This document shows positions 1 through 14,670 of a DNA stretch of 64,000 nt, in pieces. Under the pieces are notes generated by a model. It saw only the letters and a program-made list of their open reading frames with translations, was not told the origin of the DNA and did no database searches. The translations under genes and the position numbers were made by a program. Position 1 is the first letter of the stretch. Each line of letters begins with the position of its first letter. The DNA is from Unio delphinus (lineage: Eukaryota; Mollusca; Bivalvia; Unionida; Unionidae), in NCBI GenBank assembly GCA_029339505.1, contig JAQISU010000132.1, forward strand, positions 11,201,001 through 11,265,000, given 5' to 3'.

Positions 1-3000
1 AGACTATACCACATTTATAATAAGCTAAAGACTATACCACATTCATTATAAGCTAAAGACTATACCACATTCATATAAGCTAAAGACTATACCAAATTCA
101 TTATAAGCTAAAGACTATACCACATTCATTATAAGCTAAAGACTATACCACATTTATAATAAGCTAAAGACTATACCACATTCATTATAAGCTAAAGACT
201 ATACCACATTCATATAAGCTAAAGACTATACCACATTCATTATAAGCTAAAGACTATACCCCATTCATATAAGCTAAAGACTATACCACATTTATAATAA
301 GCTAAAGACTATACCACATTCATATAAGCTAAAGACTATACCACATTCATTATAAACTAAAGACTATACCAAATTCATTATAAACTAAAGACTATACTAC
401 ATTCATATAAGCTAAAGACTATACCACATTTATAATAAGCTAAAGACTATACCACATTCATATAAGCTAAAGACTATACCACATTCATTATAAGCTAAAG
501 ACTATACCACATTCATATAAGCTAAAGACTATACCACATTTATAATAAGCTAAAGACTATACCACATTCATTATAAGCTAAAGACTATACCAAATTCATT
601 ATAAGCTAAAGACTATACCACATTCATTATAAGCTAAAGACTATACCACATTCATTATAAACTAAAGACTATACCAAATTCATTATAAGCTAAAGACTAT
701 ACCACATTCATATAAGCTAAAGACTATACCACATTTATAATAAGCTAAAGTCTATACCACATTCATTATAAGCTAAAGAATATACCACATTCATTATAAG
801 CTAAAGACTATACCACATTCATTATAAGCTCAAGACTATACCAAATTCATTATAACCTAAAGACTATACCAACTTCTTTATAAGCTAAAGACTATACCAC
901 ATTTATAATAAGCTAAAGACTATACCACATTTATAATAAGCTAAAGACTATACCACATTCATATAAGCTAAAGACTATACCACATTCATTATAAGCTAAA
1001 GACTATACCACATTCATATAAGCTAAAGACTATACCACATTTATAATAAGCTAAAGACTATACCACATTCATTATAAGCTAAAGACTATACCACATTCAT
1101 ATAAGCTAAAGACTATACCAAATTCATTATAAGCTAAAGACTATACCACATTCATTATAAGCTAAAGACTATACCACATTCATCATAAGTTAAAGACTAT
1201 ACCACATTCATTATAAGCTAAAGACTATACCACATTCATATAAGCTAAAGACTATACCACATTCATTATAAGCTAAAGACTATACCACATTCATATAAGC
1301 TAAAGACTATACCACATTTATAATAAGCTAAAGACTATACCACATTCATATAAGCTAAAGACTATACCACATTTATAATAAGCTAAAGACTATACCACAT
1401 TCATATAAGCTAAAGACTATACCACATTCATAATAAGCTAAAGACTATACCACATTCATATAAGCTAAAGACTATACCATATTCATATAAGCTAAAGACT
1501 ATACCACATTCATTATAAGCTAAAGACTATACCACATTCATATAAGCTAAAGACTATACCACATTCATTACAAGCTAAAGACTATACCAAATTCATTATA
1601 AGCTAAAGACTATACCACATTTATAATAAGCTAAAGACTATACCACATTCATTATAAGCTAAAGACTATACCACATTCATTATAAGCTAAAGACTATACC
1701 ACATTTATAATAAGCTAAAGACTATACCACATTCATATAAGCTAAAGACTATACCACATTTATAATAAGCTAAAGACTATACCACATTCATATAAGCTAA
1801 AGACTATACGACATTCGTAATAAGCTAAAGACTATACCACATTCATATAAGCTAAAGACTATACCACATTCATATAAGCTAAAGACTATACCACATTCAT
1901 TATAAGCTAAAGACTATACCACATTCATTATAAGCTAAAGATTATACCACATTCATTATAAGCTAAAGATTATACCACATTCATATAAGCTAAAGACTAT
2001 ACCACATTCATTATAAGCTAAATACTATACCAAATTCATTATAAGCTAAAGACTATACCAAATTCATTATAAGCTAAAGACTATACCAAATTCATTATCA
2101 GCTAAAGACTATACCACATTCATTATAAGCTAAAGACTATACCAAATTCATTATAAACTAAAGACTATACCAAATTCATTATAAACTAAAGACTATACCA
2201 CATTCATATAAGCTAAAGACTATACCACATTCATTATAAGCTAAAGACTATACCACATTCATATAAGCTAAAGACTATACCACATTCATTATAAGCTAAA
2301 GACTATACCACATTCATTATAAGCTAAAGACTATACCACATTTATAATAAGCTAAAGACTATACCACATTCATTATAAGCTAAAGACTATACCACATTCA
2401 TATAAGCTAAAGACTATACCACATTCATTATAAGCTAAAGACTATACCAAATTCATTATAAGCTAAAGACTATACCACATTCATATAAGCTAAAGACTAT
2501 ACCACATTGATAATAAACTAAAGACTATACCACATTCATATAAGCTAAAGACTATACCTAATTCATTATAAGCTAAAGACTATACCACATTCATTATAAG
2601 CTAAAGACTATACCACATTCATTATAAGCTAAAGACTATACCACATTCATATAAGCTAAAGACTATACCACATTCATTATAAGCTAAAGACTATACCACA
2701 TTCATATAAGCTAAAGACTATACCACATTTATAATAAGCTAAAGACTATACCACATTCATATAAGCTAAAGACTATACCACATTTATAATAAGCTAAAGA
2801 CTATACCACATTCATATAAGCTAAAGACTATACCACATTCATTATAAGCTAAAGACTATACCACATTCATATAAGCTAAAGACTATACCACATTCATATA
2901 AGCTAAAGACTATACCACATTCATTATAAGCTAAAGACTATACCACATTCATTATAAGCTAAAGACTATACCACATTCATTATAAGCTAAAGACTATACC

Positions 3001-6000
3001 ACATTCATATAAGCTAAAGACTATACCACATTCATTATAAGCTAAAGACTATACCAAATTCATTATAAGCTAAAGACTATACCAAATTCATTATAAGCTA
3101 AAGACTATACCAAATTCATTATAAGCTAAAGACTATACCACATTCATTATAAGCTAAAGACTATACCAAATTCATTATAAACTAAAGACTATACCAAATT
3201 CATTATAAACTAAAGACTATACCACATTCATATAAGCTAAAGACTATACCACATTCATTATAAGCTAAAGACTATACCACATTCATATAAGCTAAAGACT
3301 ATACCACATTCATTATAAGCTAAAGACTATACCACATTCATTATAAGCTAAAGACTATACCACATTCATATAAGCTAAAGACTATACCACATTCATTATA
3401 AGCTAAAGACTATACCACATTCATTATAAGCTAAAGACTATACCACATTCATTATAAGCTAAAGACTATACCACATTCATTATAAGCTAAAGACTATACC
3501 ACATTTATAATAAGCTAAAGACTATACCACATTCATATAAGCTAAAGACTATACCACATTCATTATAAGCTAAAGACTATACCAAATTCATTATAAGCTA
3601 AAGACTATACCACATTCATATAAGCTAAAGACTATACCACATTGATAATAAACTAAAGACTATACCACATTCATTATAAGCTAAAGACTATACCACATTT
3701 ATAATAAGCTAAAGACTATACCACATTCATATAAGCTAAAGACTATACCACATTCATTATAAGCTAAAGACTATACCACATTCATTATAAGCTAAAGACT
3801 ATACCACATTCATTATAAGCTAAAGACTATACCACATTTATAATAAGCTAAAGACTATACCACATTCATATAAGCTAAAGACTATACCACATTCATTATA
3901 AGCTAAAGACTATACCACATTCATTATAAGCTAAAGACTATACCACATTCATTATAAGCTAAAGACTATACCACATTTATAATAAGCTAAAGACTATACC
4001 ACATTCATATAAGCTAAAGACTATACCACATTCATTATAAGCTAAAGACTATACCAAATTCATTATAAGCTAAAGACTATACCACATTCATATAAGCTAA
4101 AGACTATACCACATTGATAATAAACTAAAGACTATACCACATTCATATAAGCTAAAGTCTATACCTAATTCATTATAAGCTAAAGACTATACCACATTCA
4201 TTATAAGCTAAACACTATACCACATTCATTATAAGCTAAAGACTATACCAAATTCATTATAAGCTAAAGACTATACCACATCCATATAAGCTAAAGACTA
4301 TACCACATTCATTATAAGCTAAAGACTATACCACATTTATAATAAACTAAAGACTATACCACATTCATTATAAGCTAAAGACTATACCACATTCATATAA
4401 GCTAAAGACTATACCACATTCATATAAGCTAAAGACTATACCACATTCATATAAGCTAAAGACTATACCACATTCATTATAAGCTAAAGACTATACCACA
4501 TTTATAATAAGCTAAAGACTATACCACATTCATATAAGCTAAAGACTATACCAAATTCATTATAAACTAAAGACTATACCACATTCATATAAGCTAAAGA
4601 CTATACCACATTCATTATAAGCTAAAGACTATACCAAATTCATTATAAGCTAAAGACTATACCAAATTCAATATAAGCTAAAGACTATACCACATTCATT
4701 ATAAACCAAAGACTATACCACATTCATTATAAGCTAAAGACTATACCAAATTCATTATAAGCTAAAGACTATACCACATTCATTATAAGCTAAAGACTAT
4801 ACCACATTCATCATAAGCTAAAGACTATACCACATTCATTATAAGCTAAAGACTATACCACATTCATTATAAGCTAAAGACTATACCAAATTCATTATAA
4901 GCTAAAGACTATACCACATTCATTATAAGCTAAAGACTATACCACATTCATATAAGCTAAAGACTATACCAAATTCATTATAAACTAAAGACTATACCAC
5001 ATTCATTATAAGCTAAAGACTATACCACATTCATCATATGCTAAAGACTATACCACATTCATATAAGCTAAAGACTATACCACATTCATATAAGCTAAAG
5101 ACTATACCACATTCATTATAAGCTAAAGACTATACCACATTCATTATAAGCTAAAGACTATACCAAATTCATTATAAGCTAAAGACTATACCACATTTAT
5201 AATAAACTAAAGACTATACCACATTCATTATAAGCTAAAGACTATACCACATTCATCATAAGCTAAAGACTATACCACATTTATAATAAGCTAAAGACTA
5301 TACCACATTCATTATAAGCTAAAGACTATACCACATTCATATAAGCTAAAGACTATACCACATTTATAATAAACTAAAGACTATACCACATTCATATAAG
5401 CTAAAGACTATACCACATTCATTATAAGCTAAAGACTATACCACATTCATTATAAGATAAAGACTATACCAAATTCATTATAAACTAAAGACTATACCAA
5501 AATCATTATAAACTAAAGACTATACCACATTCATATAAGCTAAAGACTATACCACATTCATTATAAGCTAAAGACTATACCACATTCATTATAAACTAAA
5601 GACTATACCAAATTCATTATAAACTAAAGACTATACCACATTCATATAAGCTAAAGACTATACCACATTCATTATAAGCTAAAGACTATACCACATTCAT
5701 ATAAGCTAAAGACTATACCACATTCATATAAGCTAAAGACTATCCCACATTCATATAAGCTAAAGACTATACCACATTCATATAAGCTAAAGACTATACC
5801 ACATTCATTATAAGCTAAAGACTATACCACATTCATTATAAGCTAAAGACTATACCAAATTCATTATAAGCTAAAGACTATACCACATTTATAATAAACT
5901 AAAGACTATACCACATTCATCATAAGCTAAAGACTATACCACATTCATCATAAGCTAAAGACTATACCACATTTATAATAAGCTAAAGACTATACCACAT

Positions 6001-7799
6001 TCATTATAAGCTAAAGACTATACCACATTCATATAAGCTAAAGACTATACCACATTTATAATAAACTAAAGACTATACCACATTCATTATAAGCTAAAGT
6101 CTATACCACATTCATTATAAGCTAAAGACTATACCACATTCATTATAAGCTAAAGACTATACCAAATTCATTATAAGCTAAAGACTATACCACATTTATA
6201 ATAAACTAAAGACTATACCACATTCATATAAGCTAAAGACTATACCACATTCATTATAAGCTAAAGACTATACCATATTCATTATAAGATAAAGACTATA
6301 CCAAATTCGTTATAAACTAAAGACTATACCAAATTCATTATAAACTAAAGACTATACCACATTCATATAAGCTAAAGACTATACCACATTCATTATAAGC
6401 TAAAGACTATACCACATTCATTATAAGCTAAAGACTATACCACATTCATTATAAGCTAAAGACTATACCACATTTATAATAAACTAAAGACTATACCAAA
6501 TTCATTATAAACTAAAGACTATACCAAATTCATTATAAACTAAAGACTATACCACATTCATATAAGCTAAAGACTATACCACATTCATTATAAGCTAAAG
6601 ACTATACCACATTCATTATAAGCTAAAGACTATACCAAATTCATTATAAGCTAAAGACTATACCACATTTATAATAAACTAAAGACTATACCAAATTCAT
6701 TATAAGCTAAAGACTATACCACATTCATTATAAGCTAAAGACTATACCACATTCATTATAAGCTAAAGACTATACCAAATTCATTATAAACTAAAGACTA
6801 TACCACATTCATTATAAGCTAAAGACTATACCACATTCATATAAGCTAAAGACTATACCACATTTATAATAAACTAAAGACTATACCACATTCATATAAA
6901 CTAAAGACTATACCACATTCATATAAGCTAAAGACTATACCACATTCATATAAGCTAAAGACTATACCACATTTATAATAAACTAAAGACTATACCACAT
7001 TCATATAAGCTAAAGACTATACCACATTCATTATAAGCTAAAGACTATACCAAATTCATTATAAGCTAAAGACTATACCACATTCATTATAAGCTAAAGA
7101 CTATACCAAATTCATTATAAGCTAAAGACTATACCACATTCATTATAAGCTAAAGACTATACCACATTCATTATAAGCTAAAGACTATACCACATTCATT
7201 ATAAGCTAAAGACTATACCACATTCATTATAAGATAAAGACTATACCAAATTCATTATAAGCTAAAGACTATACCAAATTCATTATAAGCTAAAGACTAT
7301 ACCACATTTATAATAAGCTAAAGACTATACCACATTCATATAAGCTAAAGACTATACCACATTCATTATAAGCTAAAGACTATACCAAATTCATTATAAA
7401 CTAAAGACTATACCACATTCATTATAAGCTAAAGACTATACCACATTCATTATAAGCTAAAGACTCTTCCACATTCATTATAAGCTAAAGACTATACCAA
7501 ATTCATTATAAGCTAAAGACTATACCAAATTCATTATAAGCTAAAGACTATACCAAATTCATTATAACCTAAAGACTATACCAAATTCGTTATAAGCTAA
7601 AGACTATACCACATTCATTATAAGCTAAAGACTATACCACATTCATTATAAGCTAAAGACTATACCACATTCATATAAGCTAAAGATTATACCACATTTA
7701 TAATAAGCTAAAGACTATACCACATTCATTATAAGCTAAAGACTATACCATATTCATTATAAACTAAATACTATACCACATTCATATAAGCTAAAGACT

Positions 7800-10562
7800 A
7801 TACCACATTCATTATAAACTAAAGACTATACCAAATTCATTATAAGCTAAAGACTATACCACATTAATAATAAACTAAAGACTATACCACATTCATATAA
7901 GCTAAAGACTATACCACATTCATATAAGCTAAAGACTATACCACATTCATATAAGCTAAAGACTATACCAAATTCATTATAAACTAAAGACTATACCACA
8001 TTCATATAAGCTAAAGACTATACCACATTCATTATAAGCTAAAGACTATACCACATTCATCATAAGCTAAAGACTATACCACATTCATTATAAGGTAAAG
8101 ACTATACCACATTCATATAAGCTAAAGACTATACCACATTAATAATAAACTAAAGACTATACCACATTAATAATAAACTAAAGACTATACCACATTAATA
8201 ATAAGCTAAAGATTATACCACATTAATATAAGCTAAAGATTATACCACATTAATAATAAACTAAAGACTATACCACATTAATAATAAACTAAAGACTATA
8301 CCACATTAATAATAAACTAAAGACTATACCACATTCATATAAGCTAAAGATTATACCACATTTATAATAAGCTAAAGACTATACCACATTCATATAAGCT
8401 AAAGACTATACCAAATTCATTATAAACTAAAGACTATACCACATTCATATAAGCTAAAGACTATACCACATTCATTATAAGCTAAAGACTATACCACATT
8501 AATAATAAGCTAAAGATTATACCACATTAATATAAGCTAAAGATTATACCACATTAATAATAAACTAAAGACTATACCACATTAATAATAAGCTAAAGAT
8601 TATACCACATTAATATAAGCTAAAGATTATACCACATTAATAATAAACTAAAGACTATACCACATTAATAATAAACTAAAGACTATACCACATTAATAAT
8701 AAACTAAAGACTATACCACATTAATAATAAACTAAAGACTATACCACATTCATATAAGCTAAAGACTATACCACATTCATATAAGCTAAAGACTATACCA
8801 CATTCATATAAGCTAAAGACTATACCACATTAATAATAAACTAAAGACTATACCACATTAATAATAAACTAAAGACTATACCACATTAATAATAAACTAA
8901 AGACTATACCACATTAATAATAAACTAAAGACTATACCACATTCATATAAGCTAAAGACTATACCACATTCATATAAGCTAAAGACTATACCACATTCAT
9001 ATAAGCTAAAGATTATACCACATTAATAATAAACTAAAGACTATACCACATTAATAATAAGCTAAAGATTATACCACATTAATAATAAACTAAAGACTAT
9101 ACCACATTCATATAAGCTAAAGATTATACCACATTTATAATAAGCTAAAGACTATACCACATTCATATAAGCTAAAGACTATACCAAATTCATTATAAAC
9201 TAAAGACTATACCAAATTCATTATAAGCTAAAGACTATACCACATTAATAATAAACTAAAGACTATACCACATTCATATAAGCTAAAGACTATACCACAT
9301 TCATATAAGCTAAAGACTATACCACATTCATATAAGCTAAAGACTATACCAAATTCATTATAAACTAAAGACTATACCACATTCATATAAGCTAAAGACT
9401 ATACCACATTCATTATAAGCTAAAGACTATACCACATTCATCATAAGCTAAAGACTATACCACATTCATTATAAGGTAAAGACTATACCACATTCATATA
9501 AGCTAAAGACTATACCACATTAATAATAAACTAAAGACTATACCACATTAATAATAAACTAAAGACTATACCACATTAATAATAAGCTAAAGATTATACC
9601 ACATTAATATAAGCTAAAGATTATACCACATTAATAATAAACTAAAGACTATACCACATTAATAATAAACTAAAGACTATACCACATTAATAATAAACTA
9701 AAGACTATACCACATTCATATAAGCTAAAGATTATACCACATTTATAATAAGCTAAAGACTATACCACATTCATATAAGCTAAAGACTATACCAAATTCA
9801 TTATAAACTAAAGACTATACCACATTCATATAAGCTAAAGACTATACCACATTCATTATAAGCTAAAGACTATACCACATTAATAATAAGCTAAAGATTA
9901 TACCACATTAATATAAGCTAAAGATTATACCACATTAATAATAAACTAAAGACTATACCACATTAATAATAAGCTAAAGATTATACCACATTAATATAAG
10001 CTAAAGATTATACCACATTAATAATAAACTAAAGACTATACCACATTAATAATAAACTAAAGACTATACCACATTAATAATAAACTAAAGACTATACCAC
10101 ATTAATAATAAACTAAAGACTATACCACATTCATATAAGCTAAAGACTATACCACATTCATATAAGCTAAAGACTATACCACATTCATATAAGCTAAAGA
10201 CTATACCACATTAATAATAAACTAAAGACTATACCACATTAATAATAAACTAAAGACTATACCACATTAATAATAAACTAAAGACTATACCACATTAATA
10301 ATAAACTAAAGACTATACCACATTCATATAAGCTAAAGACTATACCACATTCATATAAGCTAAAGACTATACCACATTCATATAAGCTAAAGATTATACC
10401 ACATTAATAATAAACTAAAGCCTATACCACATTAATAATAAGCTAAAGATTATACCACATTAATAATAAACTAAAGACTATACCACATTCATATAAGCTA
10501 AAGATTATACCACATTTATAATAAGCTAAAGACTATACCACATTCATATAAGCTAAAGACTA
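7800..10562. repeat. 1381-bp higher-order repeat, two copies
   Basis: Within the array the order of unit variants repeats after 1381 bp. The rare marker TAAGGTAAAG occurs at 8091 and again at 9472, and the flanking variant order is the same in both places. Few differences are visible, for example GACTATACC in the first copy versus GCCTATACC near 10420 in the second. Confidence 0.85.
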
Positions 10563-11892
10563 TACCAAATTCATTATAAACTAAAGACTATACCACATTC
10601 ATATAAGCTAAAGACTATACCACATTCATTATAAGCTAAAGACTATACCACATTCATCATAAGCTAAAGACTATACCACATTCATTATAAGCTAAAGACT
10701 ATACCACATTCATTGTAAGCTAAAGACTATACCACATTCAATATAAGCTAAAGACTATACCACATTCATTATAAGCTAAAGACTATACCACATTCATTAT
10801 AAGCTAAAGACTATACCACATTCATATAAGCTAAAGATTATACCACATTTATAATGAGCTAAAGACTATACCACATTCATTATAAGCTAAAGACTATACC
10901 ATATTCATTATAAACTAGATACTATACCACATTCATATAAGCTAAAGACTATACCACATTCATTATAAACTAAAGACTATACCTAATTTATAATAAACTA
11001 AAGACTATACCACATTTATAATAAACTAAAGACTATACCACATTCATATAAGCTAAAGACTATACCACATTCATATAAGCTAAAGATTATACCACATTTA
11101 TAATAAGCTAAAGACTATACCACATTCATTATAAGCTAAAGACTATACCACATTTATAATAAGCTAAAGACTATACCACATTCATTATAAGCTAAAGACT
11201 ATACCAAATTCATTATAAACTAAAGACTATACCACATTCATATAAGCTAAAGACTATACCACATTCATTATAAGCTAAAGACTATACCACATTCATATAA
11301 GCTAAAGACTATACCAAATTCATTATAAGCTAAAGACTATACCACATTCATTATAAGCTAAAGACTATACCACATTCATTATAAGCTAAAGACTATACCA
11401 CATTTATAATAAACTAAAGACTATACCACATTCATTATAAGCTAAAGACTATACCACATTCATATAAGCTAAAGACTATACCACATTTATAATAACCTAA
11501 AGACTATACCACATTCATTATAAGCTAAAGACTATACCACATTCATTATAAGCTAAAGACTATACCAAATTCATTATAAACTAAAGACTATACCACATTC
11601 ATTATAAGCTAAAGACTATACCAAATTCATTATAAAGTACAGACTATACCAAATTCATTATAAACTAAAGACTATACCACATTCATTATAAGCTAAAGAC
11701 TATACCAAATTCATTATAAACTAAAGACTATACCACATTCATTATAAGCTAAAGACTATACCACATTCATTATAAACCAAAGACTATACCACATTCATTA
11801 TAAGCTAAAGACTATACCACATTCATTATAAGCTAAAGACTATACCACATTCATTATAAGCTAAAGACTATACCAAATTCATTATAAGTTAA

Positions 11893-12214
11893 TTGTTTGT
11901 TTGTTTGATTAGGATTTTTAACGTAGCTTTAACAATTTTTCAGTCACATCGCTACGATGTCTGCAGTGAGGCAGTTTATAGTGATGTCTAGCACTGAGAC
12001 ATCATGCCGCAGACATGTAGCATGATGTCTCACCCAGTCACATTATCCTGACACCAGGCCGACCAGTCCTAATACTAACCTCTTAATGCTGAGCGTCAAG
12101 TGAGGCAGCTGTTAGTACCATTTTTGTAAGTCTTTGGTATGACTCAGCCGGGGATCGAACCGATGACCTCCCGCTTCCGGGGCGGATGCTCTAGCCACTA
12201 GGCCACCGGAGCGG
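11893..12214 (-). mobile_element. tRNA-derived SINE (family A) inserted in the satellite
   Basis: On the minus strand the element begins with a tRNA-like head: A-box GGCCTAGTGGCTAGAGC and B-box GGTTCGATCCC. A non-tRNA body follows and it ends near TTAAAAATCCTAATCAAAC with an (AAAC)n-like tail. It is flanked by a 15-bp direct repeat, TTCATTATAAGTTAA, at 11878-11892 and 12215-12229. Both copies share the rare AGTTAA variant of the satellite unit, showing a true target-site duplication. This is the best-preserved family A copy in the window. Confidence 0.9.
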
Positions 12215-12299
12215 TTCATTATAAGTTAAAGGCTATACCAAATTCATTATAAGCTAAAGACTATACCACATTCATTATAAGCTAAACACTATACACCAT

Positions 12300-14267
12300 T
12301 TTATGGGCTAAATTAATCATGCAAAGAGTAGTGTTCATTCAAGAAATGGAAAAATGTGGGGCACATGGACCTGTGCCAGGTCAAAAAGTGGAGTTATTTA
12401 AGAAATTGGGCTGCAAATATCCAAATGTATTTTTTGTTGTTTATCAAAGAAAAAATACATTTCATCATTCCATATAGAAAATATCATGATACTCAAGTTT
12501 ATACTTGTTTACTACCTGTAAGCTGCATAATTTTTTGCTGAAGATCTCATCTTTTCAATTATGTTTTAACCTTTCCCCATAATATCTATTTTCTTGACAG
12601 GTGTCCAAGCTAATCAACATCAGTGAAACATTCAATCAACCAATGACACTGAATGTCTTATGCCATTTTTTTAAAGAGTGAACTATTCAATAAGCTAACA
12701 TTTTTGGAATGCATTATATTCAGTCAGTCTACAATAAAATGATCCTGCATCTTTCATTTCTCAGGAAACTGGCATGAACCCAAAGGCCATAAGCAAAGCC
12801 ATCAAATGTAACAGTAAAGGGTCAGTGGTGCAATGGCACAACTTTAAATGAAGAGTGAAAGAATTCATTTCAGCACAAAGGTCATACTAATAAAACACCA
12901 GTACACAACTGACTTGTTAATTTTGTTTGTTTCAACTGCACCCTTCTTTAATTAACCTGGATGATAAAAACATATATTAAGTCTCTACCTTTTTGTTTCT
13001 TTGCAGGCTAATTCAGTTACTAAGTTTAAGTTATATCTCACTTTGAATCTAAAATGTGTTTTCAATCTCCTTTTTCACCCAAGGAAATTCCCAACATTGA
13101 ATTGGAAAGACTGGAATATATTAACCAAAGGAAGTGCATTTGATTAATTCTGAAGAACTATACTAGATATTTTCCTGCAAGGAATAGAAGATATTTTCCC
13201 CAAGGCAGTGCTTTATATTGATTCTGATGGACTATAGATATTTTCATCCATGAAAATGAGTGCCCTAAACTGACCCTAAAGAACTTTAGATATTTTAATC
13301 CAAGGACTGACAAATATTCTCCACATTAATCAAGTTACACCCTTGCAAGTTTATGTGTGTTGCTGAGTCTTTCAAACTATCAAGTTCAGTATTGACTACT
13401 TTATATTGACTGTATAAAACAAGTCACCCACTTTAGATGCATGACCAAATGGTTGACCACTAACACTTGAATGTGCACATACCAAGTACTAAGACTCCAA
13501 AATACAAACACTTAACAATATTTGCTCTAGCTTCCTAGCTGTCAATTAGGCTTTAACAGACTCCAAAATACAAACACTTAACATCACTAGCTTCCTAGCT
13601 GTCAATTAGGCTTTAACAGATATGCCAACTAATTAGAATGCTTATCAGTAATAAAAACATCAGATTTTTTTCAATCAAAGTAGTATATTTTAAATGGATA
13701 TCATGAAAAATAACAAACTTCTATACAATAATACTACATTTTAATAGAAAACTTATACACACCTAAGTCAATAACAATTAAGCTCCAATGATAGTATATG
13801 ATATATCCAGCTCTCCAATTCCAGGACTTTGAATTTCTTCAACATTTTTAGCCAAAACAATTCCTATGAATAGTTTTTTCCACAATTTATTCTCCTCACC
13901 TCTGCTGCCATACTCCACCTATTTACGGTCATTATATTTACATTTTGACTGTTTTATTATTAAATGAGAGACTTTAGTTATAATCACATCATCTTATGCC
14001 CAGTTTAAACTGAGTTTACTTTGAAAGAAATAAGAAATGTCATAAGAATTATGTTATAATGAAATAATCATATCATCTTATGTACAATCTCTGGTATGAT
14101 GAACAGTGTGACAAATTGTTGAGGTAACAGCTGATGTCATAAAAAGAATACAATAATGTAATAAACATATAATGCTTACTAGTCATCCAAATCTTTACAT
14201 AAAGTTCCTAAATAAAATTATTGTATATAGGTTTAATCTATGATAGACCCCTCCATTTTAAACTGCC
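12300..14267. other. VPS13B intronic or flanking sequence
   Basis: AT-rich sequence with no recognisable exon on either strand. It contains an imperfect tandem duplication at 13494-13618 (ACTCCAAAATACAAACACTT to GGCTTTAACA, the second copy shortened by a few bases). The short plus-strand open frame near 12356 has no recognisable features. Confidence 0.6.
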
Positions 14268-14475
14268 CTTCACCTTCATCTGTCTCTAAATGAACACTGA
14301 TTTAGGAGACTGGAAATGGATCCAGTGAACTTCTTCTGTCTCTAAATGAACACTGATTTAGGAGACTGGAAATGGATCCAGTGAACTTCTTTCCTACCTT
14401 CATTTGCTCTTCATGAGTTGCAGAGATGTAGAAGATGAGACAGAGTCCAGCTATCATCCTGAACTGCCCACTTAC
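14268..14475 (-). pseudogene. Decayed tandem copies of the VPS13B exon 7 3' end
   Basis: Just past the exon 7 donor the minus strand repeats the end of the exon twice more in degraded form. The nearer copy (about 14394-14463) reads SMIAG-like MIAGLCLIFYISA and ends EEQMK before AAG|GTAGGA. The further copy (about 14270-14390) reads GSISSLLNQCSFRD and ends ATGAAG|GTGAAG, and carries its own 56-bp internal duplication. The real exon ends MIAGPSPSLLHHCYLHKQMK with AAG|GTAAGT. Frameshifts make the copies unlikely to be coding, but each keeps a GT donor. Confidence 0.6.
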
Positions 14476-14670
14476 CTTCATCTGTTTGTGTAAGTAGCAG
14501 TGATGCAGAAGACTGGGAGAGGGTCCAGCTATCATGCTGACCAGCCTGACCACTTTTCTGGGGTACATTGCACTGGTCACCTGCAGGTCAAATCTAGTGG
14601 CTAACAACTGAAGGCCAAAGACTGGACACTGCTCTGCCATATCTGGCTGGGACTGATTGCCAGAGTTCTG
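14476..14670 (-). CDS. VPS13B: VPS13B coding exon 7 (residues 644-708)
   Basis: The acceptor is ATAG (or the next CAG, three bases in; both keep phase 0) and the donor ATGAAG|GTAAGT is strong. The exon reads SGNQSQPDMAEQCPVFGLQL, then FDLQVTSAMYPRKVVRLVSM and PSLLHHCYLHKQMK. This matches human LLHYCYVHCYLK and the preceding LEHSVPMYAEQLVHVVSSL stretch. Intron 6 is about 7.5 kb. No further VPS13B exon was recognised left of this point, so the next intron probably runs through the satellite array. Degenerate copies of this exon's 3' end lie directly downstream. Confidence 0.92.

Larger units (their letters stand above)
1..12299. repeat. Long 27/28-bp satellite array
   Basis: Roughly 430 head-to-tail units cover this interval and the array continues off the left edge. 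The unit is AGACTATACCACATTCATTA followed by TAAGCTAA (28 bp). Recurring variants are a 27-bp form with CATTCATATAAG, a 28-bp form with CATTTATAATAAG, an ACCAAATTC form, and an AATAATAAACTAA form almost confined to about 7860-10470. There are no unique spacers and no sustained open reading frame. The array lies downstream of VPS13B exon 7, probably in the next intron. The right edge decays near 12240-12299. One SINE interrupts it at 11893-12214. Confidence 0.97.

Noticed and set aside
1..12299. Regular short repeats resembling a CRISPR array
   Set aside because: Units are directly adjacent with no unique spacers, and the context is an animal genome.
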